This document shows positions 1 through 11,797 of a DNA stretch of 64,000 nucleotides, one piece after another. The notes under the pieces are model-generated. The model had not been told where the DNA came from and ran no database searches. It worked only from the letters and a program-made list of their open reading frames with translations. The stretch spans positions 1 through 64,000 of the forward strand of contig JAKSZP010006736.1 in NCBI GenBank assembly GCA_022478985.1. Reading direction: 5' to 3'. This stretch comes from Massospora cicadina (taxonomy: Eukaryota; Entomophthoromycota; Entomophthoromycetes; Entomophthorales; Entomophthoraceae). The position numbers were made by a program, and so were the translations under genes. Position 1 is the first letter of the stretch. Each line of letters begins with the position of its first letter.

Positions 1-96
1 TTAAAACCCCTTAAATCGTTTTTACCAAAGTAGAAGAGGAAATGGGGTACAAGAGAGAGGACCTTTGGGGCCATTGCAGTAACTCAATGCCCATCT

Positions 97-882
97 ATTG
101 TGATGATTCAGGATTTTACTGTATTAACTTTGCCTTAATATTTCTTAGATATAAGGAAATCTGTAAATAACCCTAACATGCTTTCAAACGTACAAAATTA
201 GTTGTCTCATTCACCAATGAACTTAAAAATGATTACCACCAATCAGAAACAATTCCCAATAGTTTGAAAGTCAATCAACATATTCCAGAAATTATTTCCA
301 CAAAAAATCATGCAATAGAACTTCCAAATACATTTATAGGTCAAAATTAATTCAGCAACTGATCCTGAAGCTATTGATCCACATGTCACCGCTGGTGAAA
401 TGTGTCATTAGCTTTAGGTATCTCAAGCTTCTATAGCAAACCGTTGCAACTGATCATAAGTAATTTGACAGCCATCTTTTACTTGTTTCTGGGGGCAATC
501 CAACCAGTGCTTTAAAGTAACTCTTGAGAGGTATATAAGAATTACACCCCCTAAAATCTTCAGTGTCGTTTTATATAAGCCTCCAAATAAAAGCTTAACT
601 GTTTAAATTTTCTTTGGTGTTTCATGTAAATTTTACTTCTAGTTATCCACCTGACCAGTGAAGCTTTAAATGCTACGGAATCTGCTTTCAACCTAGATTC
701 TTGGCAACTGGCATTTCTTTTGCTATTTGTGGTTATTTCCTTGCCATTAATCTAACCTACCGCCGAGGGATGTATGTGCTTTATACAAATATCTGGTTCT
801 TGGCACCACTGTAACTTGGGATGTACGTGGTTATGCTTACCCAAAAGTATTGCCTTTCACCAAATAGGGCCAAACTGTGATA
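97..882 (+). repeat. 5' LTR of gypsy A
   Basis: About 785 bp, similar along its whole length to the 3' LTR of A (28895-31182, interrupted) and to the inverted copy at 57885-48552. Shared blocks include the start TGATTCAGGATT, the motif AACCTAGATTCTTGGCAACT near 690 and CACCACTGTAACTTGGG near 806. It ends near AACTGTGATA where the other copies have TGACA. Confidence 0.7.
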
Positions 883-1099
883 TTAAAAATTTGTTTCACA
901 TTTTTCTCTTTCATCATGATCTTGCTGCAAGTTTCTGAGCCAGCGAGTCTTCCTGTCTGGTACACTTACATGAACACTGTTGTATTGGTCATGTTCTCCT
1001 TCCTCTTTGAGATCTTAGAGGGCCATACTGCTTTGCAACTACAGTTCGCCCACTAAGGCACTAGCAATTTCTACCTTCAGGAGCCCATCCTGTCTCGCT

Positions 1100-1700
1100 C
1101 TGTATCACTCAGAGGCTGATCATATATGCAACGTCTTAGAATAGCTTCAGCTCTATGATGCTTCCAGTAGGCTGTTAGGGTTTCACATCATCTTCATTAA
1201 AAGGTGGACGTTCTCATGTCCAATTTTCCCGCCAGATAGTCTACCAAAAAGGGTAAATCTTCTTGTGAGCCAAACTGGAATACCCACACACTGGAGAAAT
1301 ATTGACCTGGTCCACCATACAGTCACGCCTGCGGGTTTTTTTTGACGCATCCTGATCTATGCTACTGTTCTCAAAGAAGGGAGAATTATCAGTGACAGAA
1401 TACGCTTCACACTTATGCACCTTAGCCTGATCTGCACGAGCTCCTCTCACGCATCTCACTTGTATGTTCCATCAGAGCTTATCCTTGAACTACTAAAAGC
1501 CACCTCAGCCACCCACCTCATAATCACCTTGGAGGAAGAGACATTATTAGCTAACCAGGTGTAGCATCAACTGTATTTAGAGCTTACAAAAGGAGGCCCG
1601 CCTTCCTAGCCTGGTCTATATAATCAAAGAACAGCCGCTCCCAGTGAGAACATGTTTAGTCTTAAAACTCCCTTGCCTGCACCTGAGGCAGCCAATATTA
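1100..1700 (+). pseudogene. gag remnant of gypsy A
   Basis: Conceptual translation around 1297-1440 gives a decayed Gag-like segment, with SVTEYASHLCT resembling the conserved S-V-x-x-Y-A-x-x-F stretch of gypsy Gag. Stops and shifts abound. The position between LTR and RT fits Gag. I found no zinc knuckle and no DTG protease motif up to 2190, so either they are too decayed or they are lost. The rest of 883-2424 holds nothing else I can name. Confidence 0.35.
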
Positions 1701-2424
1701 TTAAAGCAATAACATGATCTATAACACGGAAGAGGCGAATTAACCCTACACCCTGTGTCCCACAACAGCACGTCTTTATGAGTTTGAATAAAAACAGGTC
1801 AAATCCACCTTCTACTTGGTTATACCATTCACCACAAAGTGCAATAATAATAAGGGCAAGGCCACCATAGAAACTATAAGCACTTCGTTCAACACTAGAG
1901 CTGAAGCCATTTCATGGATCTTTTCTTGGATAAATGGCTAGGCCTGTCAATTGCCTAAAAGAAGAACGTTACATTTATTGACACTTCAAATAACTTGCAT
2001 AACTGGTTAGCATAACAACCAGTCGCCCTCTGGAAAACCCATCATGGTTTTGAAAATCGCTTCTGTGCCTTGGAAAATCTACCTTGTTAAAATTATCCTA
2101 GGTATGAGGTGGTGGCACAATTAATCCCTCTATTATGGTATGGGAAGCAGTCTGTTCTTTTAACATCCTGATGGAAACCATTCGTCATAATGGTTTTCTG
2201 CTCTTCATCCAATGAGGGCCCCTTACTGTGGGTAATCACCAAGGTCTCTTCAATACTGAACCTCCCACTAGAAATTCAAACCTTGCTCATCTGTTTAAAC
2301 CCGCCACCCACTCAGCCTCATCCGATTCTAGTCCTTTTGCCTTCTTTCAGATTTGTGAAGGGTATGGAAATCACTAAGGGCGTTCGTCATGCTCCTTTAA
2401 CCAAAAGTCCAAAGGCTCCCTAGA

Positions 2425-3566
2425 TGTGTATGTAGAGGACATACTCACACGTGACCACATTTGAACCTCCAAGTCTTTGGTAGTCTTTCCTGTCTATTGG
2501 TCCTAAAGGCTAATGGAGAGCTACGCCTGTGTGTGGATTTCCGTCAACATAATGTATTATTGATCCAGATTATTACCCTATGTCCCTCATGGAGGACATC
2601 TCCCCATATGATTGCCAAAAAAGAACTTCCTCAAGCTGGACCTCGTTTCTGCCTTCCACCAGATCCCGGTCCTACCCAAGCATCAGAAGTACGCGGTCTT
2701 CAAGTGCCACCTAGGCTCTATGAAAACAAGATAATGCCATTCAGACTCTGCGATGCACCTGTAGTATTTTAACGCTGGATTAACCACAAGTTGGGAGATT
2801 GTGGGGAAGTTCTGCATTTCATACATGGATGACATTATTGTGTTCTCTGAGGCACATGAAGTAAATGCCAAGAACATCAAAAAGGTTCTGCAGGAATTTT
2901 TTAAAGTCAGGCTGAAGCTAAATCTCTCCAAGTGGGAGCTCTTCAAGGACACCAAATTGTTCTTGGGCAATTTCATCTTCAAGAAAGGCATGGCTATCTG
3001 CCCTGGGGAAACTGTTGGCTATCCAGGACTAGTCTCCTCCTATGGACAAGACTAATGTTCACAATTTTCTTGGAGTGGGAATTTTTTACCTCATTTCAAC
3101 AAGGATCTCTATTTAACTGCCTCCCTTTGACCCACCTTTTAGCCAGGTTTTCTTCAACTGGAAAGAGGAAGAGGAGGAAGTCTTCCAAGCAGTAGGGGTA
3201 CCTACTTTCCTCGCCTTTCCTGGCATACCTTTACCCCATTTGTTCCTTCATTGTTGAGATGTATTCCGCCAACTTAGCTTTTAGGCAGTTCTCTTATAGG
3301 AGGGTAAGGATGGTTTGGAACATCATGTGTTCTTTTTCAGTTGCGAGATGCTCTCAGCACAGACCAACTACCTGTTATTTAATTAAGAGCTCCTCACCAC
3401 TATCAATGCAATCAAGAAATGGAAGTACCACCTGCTGTATGCCCGCTTTCTTCATCATAAGTTTGGATCACCACGCTCTAGAATTCCACAAGAGTGCCTA
3501 TAAGATAAATTGTAGACAAGTTCACTGGCACAAGGAACTAATCTAATACAGTTACAAAATTGAGTT
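2425..3566 (+). pseudogene. reverse transcriptase-RNase H of gypsy A
   Basis: RT of Ty3/gypsy type, which copies element RNA into cDNA. Visible in order: fingers/palm entry YVEDILTRDHI at about 2430, LKANGELRLCVDFRQHN at about 2500-2555, the catalytic box SYMDDIIVFS at about 2820-2850 (both aspartates kept), KLNLSKWELFK, then the connection segment with FFNWKEEEEEVFQ near 3150. RNase H follows with ELLTTINAIKKWKYHL near 3390 and LDHHALEF near 3470. Several frame changes and stops make it non-functional. The frame is cut at 3566 by insertion of element B after a GAGTT target site and resumes at 27350. Of the four gypsy RTs in the window this is the only one that keeps an intact YxDD. Confidence 0.85.
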
Positions 3567-4384
3567 TGTTTTAATTGATTTGACAAAACATCTTTTATAT
3601 TGCTATTTACTAATCTAGTAATTCAAACGAATACTTAAATAGAGGCTTCAATTGCTTATTATAATTATTCTCGCCTCAAGGCCACTGGCTTCGTGGGGTG
3701 TTGTCAAGATTGTATTGAATTATCTTTGTTAATTTCGATATGATGCCTTTTCTCACTATTATTTATAATGGCAGATCAATTTCTAAACCCAACAGTGCCT
3801 CTTCCGCTTCCTTAATTTATGATTACCATAGCCTGTGACCTGAGTTTTCATATCACCTATTATAATATATAAATCTTGATATCGTACGTTGCTTTAAAAC
3901 CATCTTGTAATTAATTTGGTAATAGAACCCTATCTTTTATTATTGCCATCTGATGGTGTCTAATTGTAATTGGCATATCATTACTATCATGAAGATGTCA
4001 AAAGCCCTAGTCATTTGCTTTCCTGAACTATTTGATTGTTACGCCTTTTTTCCATTCTTAAAAGCTGCTTGGAAGCTAGTAATTTCATCATTAAGAACTC
4101 TATAACAGAGGAGATAATATCTAAAAGAAACGTCATATAGAGAGAGATCTTTTCCTATGTAGCCTAAAAGCAGCCTATAATAAAGAAGGGTAATTTAGCA
4201 TGCCCCTGAGCTACTGGAAGTATTAGGTACTATAGTGTGCTTCTTTATTTTCTGATAAACCCTATTCCATTGCTAAGGTTTTCATTTGTAATTTTTGTCA
4301 AGGTTACTGTCGTTAAACAGTGCCTCATATTTTTGTGTTTACAACCTGTGCATCATAATGAATTTTTAGTGCTACTTTTAAACA
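3567..4384 (+). repeat. 5' LTR of element B
   Basis: 818 bp starting TGTTTTAATTGATTTGAC and ending TTTTAAACA. It matches the 3' LTR at 26522-27349 throughout, for example in the block GTGTGCTTCTTTATTT..TGATAA near 4217 and TGTTTACAACCT near 4336. A third, inverted copy lies at 61267-61989. Confidence 0.8.
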
Positions 4385-4385
4385 T

Positions 4386-4404
4386 TAAGTGCACATTACA
4401 GGGG
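4386..4404 (+). other. Primer-binding-like site of B
   Basis: TAAGTGCACATTACAGGGG directly after the LTR. It is similar to the site after the D LTR (49565-49581) and after C1 (5442-5459). The priming tRNA is not identified. Confidence 0.45.
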
Positions 4405-4505
4405 ACTTACACTTATTTCCCTAAGCATCTTGCTATTAAGTATGGAATATGGTAACTCAGTTGAGTACTATCTCATGGTAGAGTTAACGCAACCCTCTGA
4501 CGTAA

Positions 4506-4676
4506 ATGCCACCCTCTGATGCTGAAACGCCCAACCACAAGGCCCAGCAAAGTTATTATGATGATATCTGTCAATTATGTGCAGATACAAATGCTCACAT
4601 TGGCCAACTTAATAATATTATAATAGGTTACAATTGTCGAGTAAAAGTCAAAATAAAAGATACAGTAACTCATCAA
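4506..4676 (+). pseudogene. B gag N-terminal fragment (tentative)
   Basis: A short open stretch starts with ATG 122 bp after the B LTR, where gag should begin. It codes for a hydrophilic segment rich in Asn, Asp and Gln (..DDICQLCADTNAHIGQL..) with no domain I can name. It is cut off by the start of element C near 4677. The interior of B resumes after C at 15770. Confidence 0.3.
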
Positions 4677-5439
4677 TGTCGTTCTTAGGATCTCCCTATA
4701 CAAGGTGTAAGCCTTGTCCTGGGGAGAAGGTTGACATATACTGCTGTACGGGACTCGACCTTTAGACTACTCAAATGGTTTTATAAATCCCAATTAAAAG
4801 GTTTGAGTCTAAATCATCAATTTAAGTTTTAAATGCAAAGTATTACCTTAAATATTCCAGGCTTGGGTAATAATCATTTTAATATTATTCATAAATAATT
4901 CACCTAATTCCAGGGCCACATTCACATGCCTCCATAACCTTTGACCAAAAGCTCCAATATCTTTTTTAGCTGTTCATTCTGAAAGCTAGTAAGTTAGACC
5001 TCTAGAACTGTACTATTGAAAGAGCTCCTATTTAAGGTTAGTACTAATTTAACCTATGTTATTAAACTATCACCAGGTATCAAGAATCTCAGCTGACTTT
5101 CCAGGTGGGACGCAATGAAGGACATGCCACGTGAGAGTCAAGGATGACTGATGAATTACTCTTTGCCAATCCAATGAATTATGATTCCCCTATACTTTCA
5201 ACAGTACTATAAATAGTACTGTCTTAATTCTAATAAAGTACTTTTCTAGCGGAATTATTATATATCTTAGTTTTATTTATGTTCTTTACTACATTTCCAA
5301 TGACCAAAGTCTCATAAAAATTTGCGTCTTATGAAGCTTCTGTCATTTTGGTGATTGTGATGAGCAAAGCCTCTTGTACCCAGTCACTATATTGGGTTTC
5401 CCAGCGTTAGCTAGTGAGCGCATATGGCGGAACCTGATA
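4677..5439 (+). repeat. 5' LTR of element C
   Basis: Near full-length match to 14997-15769. Shared: GGTGTAAGCCTT near 4702, CACCTAATTCCAGGGCCACA near 4901, the promoter-like ACAGTACTATAAATAGTACT near 5200 and GAAGCTTCTGTC near 5332. The TATAAATA box suggests the U3/R border near 5215. Confidence 0.75.
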
Positions 5440-5441
5440 TC

Positions 5442-5459
5442 TGGTTCTTATTACAGGGG
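5442..5459 (+). other. Primer-binding-like site of C
   Basis: TGGTTCTTATTACAGGGG directly after LTR C1. It matches the D site TGGTGCTCACTACAGGG at most positions, including the TTACAGGG/CTACAGGG core. Confidence 0.5.
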
Positions 5460-5857
5460 AGCTTCTAAGGCTCATCCTGAGGAGTTGCCCTCAATCTTGG
5501 ATGAAGAGAATCAATCTACAGCGAGCACACCAGACACTGATCTTCTGACATACTCCCTTGGAATGGCCAAGACATAGAGACCGTGGGGACCAAATCCCCA
5601 AAGAAAACCTTTGAGTGTGTCCCAGAAGACTTCAAGCAATTTAAAACTCCCAGTCAGTTAAAACCTTTGCTTTACTTGTTAATAACGCATGAAGAATCTG
5701 AAAAGGATGTTGTTGGGCAAAAATTCCAGCATCATAAAGAAAATAGATTTTTTATAATTTTGGCGGAATTGTTGCAATACGCTGAAGGGTTTTTGTGCAC
5801 GGTGAGCCCACTGGCAATAGAATGGATGATATAGAGATTTTTAGTCCTCAACACACA
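5460..5857 (+). pseudogene. C-encoded protein, N-terminal part (unknown)
   Basis: Two overlapping frames (5460-5576 and 5583-5834) join by one frameshift into about 120 codons beginning right after the primer site of C: a Glu/Ser/Thr-rich start (EELPSILDEENQSTASTPDT) followed by a charged helical-looking stretch (THEESEKDVVGQKFQHHKEN). The position fits a gag-like first gene. No family recognised. The frame is broken off at 5858 by gypsy E; further C coding sequence lies at 13700-14820. Confidence 0.4.
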
Positions 5858-6313
5858 TGTAAAGTAAATATATATTAATGGAAACTATTCCTCTGATGAC
5901 ACTTCTTTACTTAACCTTTTTATTTCCAGCGGACGGCCGCTGCTCCACTTTCTCTTTCTTACTAACAATCTCCTTTATTCAATTCTCTGGCAACACTTAT
6001 ATCTCGGCAACTCTGGTAAATACTGACCCTTTTTGATTAGACTATTCGTTCTACCATATTTTTTATTGGTTCCAGTAGAGTTCATCATAAATTCATGATT
6101 GCCTTAGCTTGAGGCAATCTATCAATTATTCATAATACACTGACATCTTCTAATCGCCTTATTTGTAAGCAATCCAATAATCATCCGTTTGGACCAATAT
6201 TGTCTCATAATAAGGCGCTCAAAAACTTGTACTCTATAATTTTTTAGCGGATTTTAGTCGATCTGCCATGGCATATTTTGGGCTTATCATCCAGTCATAT
6301 CAGAGTCTTAACA
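5858..6313 (-). repeat. 3' LTR of gypsy E
   Basis: 456 bp, matches 11798-12245. Strong shared block around TATATCTC(G/A)GCAACTCTGG near 5998 and GATTCTAG/GATTTTAGTCGAT near 6250. Confidence 0.88.
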
Positions 6314-6326
6314 TTACCCCTCCCTT
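6314..6326 (-). other. Polypurine tract of gypsy E
   Basis: Read on the minus strand, AAGGGAGGGGTAA lies immediately before the TG of the 3' LTR, the expected plus-strand priming site. Confidence 0.75.
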
Positions 6327-6351
6327 GACTGGAAGATAAGGTTCCTATTGA

Positions 6352-7500
6352 TTATCCAGTCAGAGGAACTTCTTTGCACTCAGTTAATAATCTAACTGCT
6401 TGTGGGGTCCTTGATGGTATAGGCGCGACACCTGTCTTCTCAATATCTTCAAATGGACCAATCCAAGTACTGGCCAACTTGTGTTTCTGGCTGAACCCAT
6501 GTTGATCATAAAATATTACCATATTGCCATTTTTGAACTGAGACAATCCACTATGTCATACCTGATCAGCAGCCTGATTCTTGATCTTCTTGGCTAAACT
6601 GAAGGAGTACGCTTTGGTTTGCAATTTGATCAACGTGTCTGGTATGTTCTTTAAATAATGGTAGGGATCTATTCTGCTGGGATATCCATGCACACAGAGC
6701 AGAGCTGAAAGGGCAGGTGTCGTCCATATAGTAGCTGAAAGGGTCTCTTCCCTGAGGCAGAATGGTAGCTAATGTTTTAGGCAAAAATAGAGGTGGAAAG
6801 GAGAGAGCTTGAATAAGAAGGTCAATTCTATACCAACTTTTGAGTATATTCAGCAAAGCTCCTTTAACTTTCTCAATCATACCATTAGACTTGAAGTGAT
6901 ATGGGGTAGTTAGCACTCTGTGAATGGTCATCAATTTGTTGAGCTTTAGTAAGATGTGGGAGGTGAAGTTGGTTTCTTTGTCAGTAAGGATAAACTGAGG
7001 AAAGCAGTGTCACTGAATTATACACTCCATCACAAACTTGACCACTGTGACCGCCCCCAAATCACGTATTTCCCTGGCCTCAAACCACCTGGTCAAGGTG
7101 TCGATTGCCACCAGAATAAACTAGGACTGATTAGCTCCCGTTGGTAGAGGGCTAATGATATCAAGGGAAACTGCATGCCATGCAAAATGGGGTTTCGCTA
7201 ACTGATAGGAAGTCTTCTGGCAGAATGGCTTTTCCAATTTTCACTGGTGGCAGCAGTAAAATGGTTTTAAGAACATCAAAGTTCATGCAATCTTAATAAT
7301 ACTGAGGGCATAACAGTTCCATCATCGTGCGCATGCCCCTGTGTCCAACTGCCTTATGTGCTCTCATGATAATGCTGGGCCGTGCTGATGGTCATGGGAA
7401 GTTCACCATCAAGTCACCATTTCACTTGTAAAGTTCACCATTTCTCTGAAAGGTATTGGCTCACATTTCATTCAACGCCTTTATGACTTGTGGCGGCTCA
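6352..7500 (-). pseudogene. integrase of gypsy E
   Basis: Minus-strand integrase region, which would insert the cDNA into the genome. Readable parts: a core with LTTPYHFKSNGMIEKVKG (6934-6566 frame, equivalent of the ..YHPQTNG..E..N signature), then FQLLYGRHLPF, and a C-terminal part MSQFKNGNMVIFYDQHGFSQ with WIGPFEDIEKTG (6546-6352), the GPY-like module. The N-terminal zinc-binding part near 7400 is too broken to read with confidence. Multiple stops; pseudogene. The parallel region in gypsy D (56341-57100) reads FFQLLYGRHLAV and LIHDQHGF, confirming the relationship. Confidence 0.8.
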
Positions 7501-7559
7501 TTGTCTTACTTTCCCTAAGAATCTTGTCATACATTATGGAAATCACATCCGCCGTAACT

Positions 7560-9300
7560 GCAATTGTTGGTAGCCTTGACAAGCAATCAGCGTTCTTGTG
7601 TTTTTCTCCAGGTCAGTGGAGAATCTCAAAGTCATAAGCCTGCAGTTTGAGGGCGCTCAGGCTAGGCGCCCTTCCAGCTCCTTGAAATTCTGCAGCCAGC
7701 GTAACAAATCATTATCCATTACCACTTTAAACTTCACCCCATGCAAGTACACTCTAAATTGCTTATATGCATAAATCAATGCTAAGCACTTCTGCTCAGT
7801 CATGGTGTAATTGTCAGAATTGGGATGACAAATGAATCAAATTCCCCACTTCCAGATCGAGCTGCACTGAATTGGTTCTTAAACCTATCCAAGACAAATT
7901 GGCCTCAGGAAACTCTTCCCCAATTCCTGAGTCACGTGGGGCGGCGTTACCACCAATTTGGTCAGGTGGGCGGCACAATTCATTGAGAATGCCCATTAGG
8001 CGGCTTTTCCAGACGATAGGAAAGATCCTCAATAGATGGGGCCCCAACAATCCCTGAGGCACTGTGTCCCCACTCACCCTATAAATATCGAATCCTTTTA
8101 AGCTTAATAGATTATTCATTATCTTAACTAACTTTCTGCTTCCCTATCAACCTTTTCTGTGAATTTGCAGCTTCGAGCCACCTTTCAGACCTCAGCTCCA
8201 GTTTAGAGAACTGTAGCGCCAACAGTAATTACATTTGTGGCAGTTCAGGCTTCGACTGCAGTATGTCAATGGCTGCTCCTCCCCTTCATCATACTTTAGT
8301 GATAGGACTGCCCCAACGGAGGAAAGAGATGCATCCATCTGTACAATGAACTCCTTATCAAAATTTGGGTAGTGCAGAACTGGCGCACTGATTAGTGCCA
8401 TTTGAAGTGTATTGAAGGAGCATTGGCGACATTACATCCATTCAAACGCAGCATCCTTCTTTAATAGCTCTAACAGCGGACCGCCAATACATCTAAAGTT
8501 AGTTATAAAGCGGCGATAGTAGCTAACCATCCCTAAAAAGACTTGTATAACATGCTTACTAATTGGTGTAGTCATCATTTGGATAGCCTCCACTTTGTTC
8601 AGTTGGGGCTTCAGCCCGGTTGCATCTACCACAAACCCAAGGTACTCCAGTTGGTCCTTGAAGAAGTGACATTTATCCTAATGGGCACACAAAACCTCAA
8701 AGAAGTGACATTTATGGGGCTTGATTTTGATGTTGGTAGCGCAAGCCAGTGGAAGACCTCATCCAGATGGGTAAGGTGAACAGAAAATGTATACATAAAA
8801 CATTGATATTGTCAAGTTACATGAGGACACACAACAGCTTCAGGTCGCTGAGAATGGTGTCCATGGCCCGCTGAAACGTATCCAGGGCATTACACAGCCC
8901 TTGCAGCATCCAGGTCAGATGAAAAAGCACCTTAGATGTGATTATGGCGCATTTCTCCTATTCTGCTGTGGGAAACTCGATTTTCCAATGACCAGATATC
9001 AAATCCATTGCAGAAAAGTAACAAGCTCCTCCCAACCAGTCCAAGACATTGTTAATTTACGGCAAGGGGTGTGTGTCCTTTTTGGTAGTGCTGTTGATCT
9101 TCCAGTAGTCTATCACCACATGGTTGGTGCCATCCTTCTTTTTGACTCTCAGAACGGGAGAAGTCAACAGACTCTTTGATGGTTTGAGCATCCCTTTTTC
9201 AAGAAGCTTATTTTTTTTCTCAGTTACTACTTCCTCAGCTGCCTTAAATCGGTGGATTGGTTAAGCCCTGATGGGAGAATGATCCCCAGTATCCGCTCAT
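7560..9300 (-). pseudogene. RT-RNase H of gypsy E, split by solo LTR F
   Basis: Minus-strand RT with SPVLRVKKKDGTNHVVIDY (about 9170-9110), a GLCNALDTFQRAMD stretch near 8900, and the catalytic site near 8815 reading stop-L-D-N instead of Y-x-D-D, so activity is lost. Connection VFLGMVSYYRRFI (8632-8432). RNase H has PVLHYPNFDKEFIVQMDAS..GAVLS (8401-8192), is interrupted by solo LTR F (7812-8224), and resumes with TMTEQKCLALIYAYKQFRVY near 7805-7750. Numerous stops besides. An ordinary gypsy arrangement. Confidence 0.82.
7812..8224 (+). repeat. Solo LTR F inside gypsy E
   Basis: 413 bp beginning TGTCAGAATTGG and ending GCGCCAACA, flanked by perfect 5-bp duplications GTAAT (7807-7811, 8225-8229). 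It interrupts the RNase H frame of E exactly at the duplicated site. CCCTATAAATA near 8077 is a plausible TATA box, which sets the plus orientation. No internal domain, so a solo LTR left by recombination. No other copy in this window. Confidence 0.85.
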
Positions 9301-9580
9301 TGGACCAACCCCAAGAGCATCCTAAGTCATGATTGTCAGCAGCAAAAATCTTCTTAATTTAAAATAAAGTGTTTCTTGATACTGCTGCTCTTCCAATAAC
9401 TCAACTAATGTTTTTGAGCAGTACCACCATAATTATACTAGGATGCGTATCAATCTGTAGCCTAAATTCATCCAGCAACCATAATCCACGAACTTGGTGG
9501 ACTTCCCCAACAGGGATCAAGTTCAAATATGCCACTATTTGATGTCGGCGGACTTTCATTGGTCACACGCTGAAAATTTT

Positions 9581-9983
9581 CTAAAAATACCTTGATCTCT
9601 TCATGTCCCGGGAATATGATACCTGGAGCCATGTGAGGCTCAAGCCATGATTGCTGATAAGGCCTATGACTACCCCATAGAGCCTTGCCAGTACTTCTAC
9701 CTTTAACTTAGTGTTTATAATGACTTGGTGTCCAAAGGGGACTGATATAGGCACAGCAGCTCGGAGAGTCAACCCTTGATACTCATATATATGCTGGGGG
9801 AGGGCCTTGGGTTTCCTCTTTAATTGATGGTAATGCACTAGAATTAAACCATCACTATAGGTGAGGTTGACATGTCCCGTATGCACTGGATCCCTGGGTA
9901 CTCCGCTGCAGGTGAAATTTTTGGGATCAGCTGCCCTGCAATTCCAAAGGTCTCGTCCGCCATATCCACGACAGCCCAAAATG
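9581..9983 (-). pseudogene. Extra domain between protease and RT of gypsy E
   Basis: An open segment of about 140 codons (10003-9581) between protease and RT. It contains IYEYQGLTLRAAVPISVPFG and HQVIINTKLKVEV..LYGVVIG. The same segment occurs in gypsy D (51559-52086: IYKYNGILLQTANSLSIPSE, HQVIVGMELKIDVPEELYG), so it is a conserved feature of this gypsy clade. The pattern recalls the beta-rich, dUTPase-like inter-domain of some fungal gypsy polyproteins, but I cannot confirm the fold. Function unknown. Confidence 0.55.
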
Positions 9984-10232
9984 TCACATGAACGTGGTTC
10001 CAATTAACATGTCATAATTATCATTTGGCAAAACTATCACTGGGGCTACAATGCCAATCGACCAAAGCTGCAATAGAAGCGCACTGTACGCTCCCTTAGA
10101 GACCGTGTTCTCATCTCCAGTGGTCCCATACACCATTTGATTTTCCACATCAGGTTTTAGTGTCAACTTAGCCACCAACTTAGTGGACATTATTTTAACT
10201 GAAGCGCCTGTATCTATTATAGTGCAAACCAT
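9984..10232 (-). pseudogene. aspartic protease of gypsy E
   Basis: Retropepsin-type segment of about 82 codons: VCTIIDTGASVKIMSTKLVA gives the catalytic D-T-G-A-S, followed by a flap region (VYGTTGDENTVSKGAYS) and a hydrophobic end VIVLPNDNYDMLIGTTFM, equivalent to the I-L-G-x-x-F-L end of the family. This enzyme would process the Gag-Pol polyprotein. The segment itself is unusually open, but the flanking coding parts are broken. Confidence 0.8.
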
Positions 10233-10699
10233 GGTTTTTGCTACAACAATGTCACAGTAGGTACATTCAGAATAAGTAGAATGTTGAGTGTTTTACACAT
10301 GGACATACAACGGCTCTTTTTTCCCAAGGAAGCTCATAATCCCCTCACTGAATTTGGGGTATTCTTGGATGATAGTGCCAACCAGAAGGTCGACGTTTAC
10401 TCCATGCAGGGAAGGTGCATCAGAGGAGGGGTCTATATTGTCAAGGGAAACTTGGTCAAACATTTGACAAGAGTATGTCTATGGCTGGTCCATAAGTCCT
10501 CCTTCCTCCATATCCTCACCTTGCGCTCGTGTCAATATATCCACCCTTCCAACTGGCTGCTGCTATAAGAATGCATTGTCATACAGAGGGACTTCCGCTG
10601 AATAGACTACTACAGGTTCAGGTGGGACGTTTGGGGCTGGGCTAGCGTAGATAGAGAGTCCCGTCTCTACTCTGCACTGCCTTTTCCCTGATAGTACTT

Positions 10700-11795
10700 T
10701 TCCAGCTGTACATGATTAACATGACAATTGGGTATCCTCTGCTAAGTGCTCAGGGCTGCCATATTCGAAACAATTAACCCTGTAGGGTCTGCATCCTAGA
10801 TTGTTGCAAGATGGCCTTTCCAATAATTTGATTGTGAGCGATTTTTGTAATTATGCCCAGGTTGGTAGTTGAGCAGTTGGCAGTAAGCAGGTCTGGGGTG
10901 GAAGTTGAACTGCTGAGGGTAAATCAGCAGAATATGAACTGAACAGTTTAATTTCTCCAAATAACAAGGTTTAATGATGGCGGCGGTATGCTTCCAATCT
11001 TTATTGGGTGGAGGGAAGGTTACAGATAGCTGGTTAAGCAACTGAACAATCTTAAGCAATGTGACATCGTTGTCCAACATTGAGGTCATGACATTGTAAA
11101 GCTCATTATATGGCTTCACTGCAGAGGTCATCACAATGCACACATCAGATTCAGATATAGTCCTCACCCCAATTAACACGTGAGCTTCCTCCATAAACCA
11201 ATCAGCAAATGTGGCAAGTGTCTCATCACGCTTAAACATGATGTTCAAGAACTCAGCTTTTCTCTGCAACATCTTTGCAGTCCTCCAAACAACCACAGCA
11301 CAATATCCTTTGCCTCTTGGATGAAACGGAACTGTTTGGAAGGTAACTGTTGACTTAATTGCCACTTCCAACATTCAAGGAAAATACTAACAGTTTTGCT
11401 TTACATCAATCTGAGGATCCTTCTGTTGCAAACTCAAATTGCTTAAGGAACCTTTGAATATTCCCATCACGATCAAATGGAGGCAGCTTATCAATACAGA
11501 CTTTCTGAAAAAGCACCTCCTGCTTTTTTAGCAGAGCATCCAAGGTGATTTTAAGTTCCACATATTCCATTGATGCGGTGGGTCTCTCAGATTCCTTGTC
11601 AAAGCAAGCTGGATATGACATGGCTGGCGACTGAAGAATTTTTAACTTTTGGTGACTTATCAATGGGCCCCTTGTAGTGAGCACCACTATTATAATTTTG
11701 GTGGTGCATTTGAGATACGCCAAAGGGGTTTCGCACAAAGTTAAGCCCACTGAACAATAGGATAAATGATATGACGATTGGTGTCCTTGAAACAA
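10700..11795 (-). pseudogene. gag of gypsy E
   Basis: Decayed Gag in two main frames (11795-11406 and 11374-10796), starting just after the 5' LTR. Early part KITLDALLKKQEVLFQKV is coiled-coil-like; LPPFDRDGNIQRFLKQFEFA is the Gag entry motif. The core includes LATFADWFMEEAHVLIGV and KPYNELYNVMTSMLDNDVTL, matching gypsy D (FTEFADHFTAEAHVL and LQDDVPLLKIVNHLHRL at 50190-50400). A zinc-knuckle remnant (C-F-E-Y-G-S-P-E-H) lies near 10770-10740. Structural capsid protein; dead by shifts and stops. Confidence 0.78.
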
Positions 11796-11797
11796 CG

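Noticed and set aside
6956..7147. 63-codon plus-strand frame
   Set aside because: Antisense to gypsy E integrase region.
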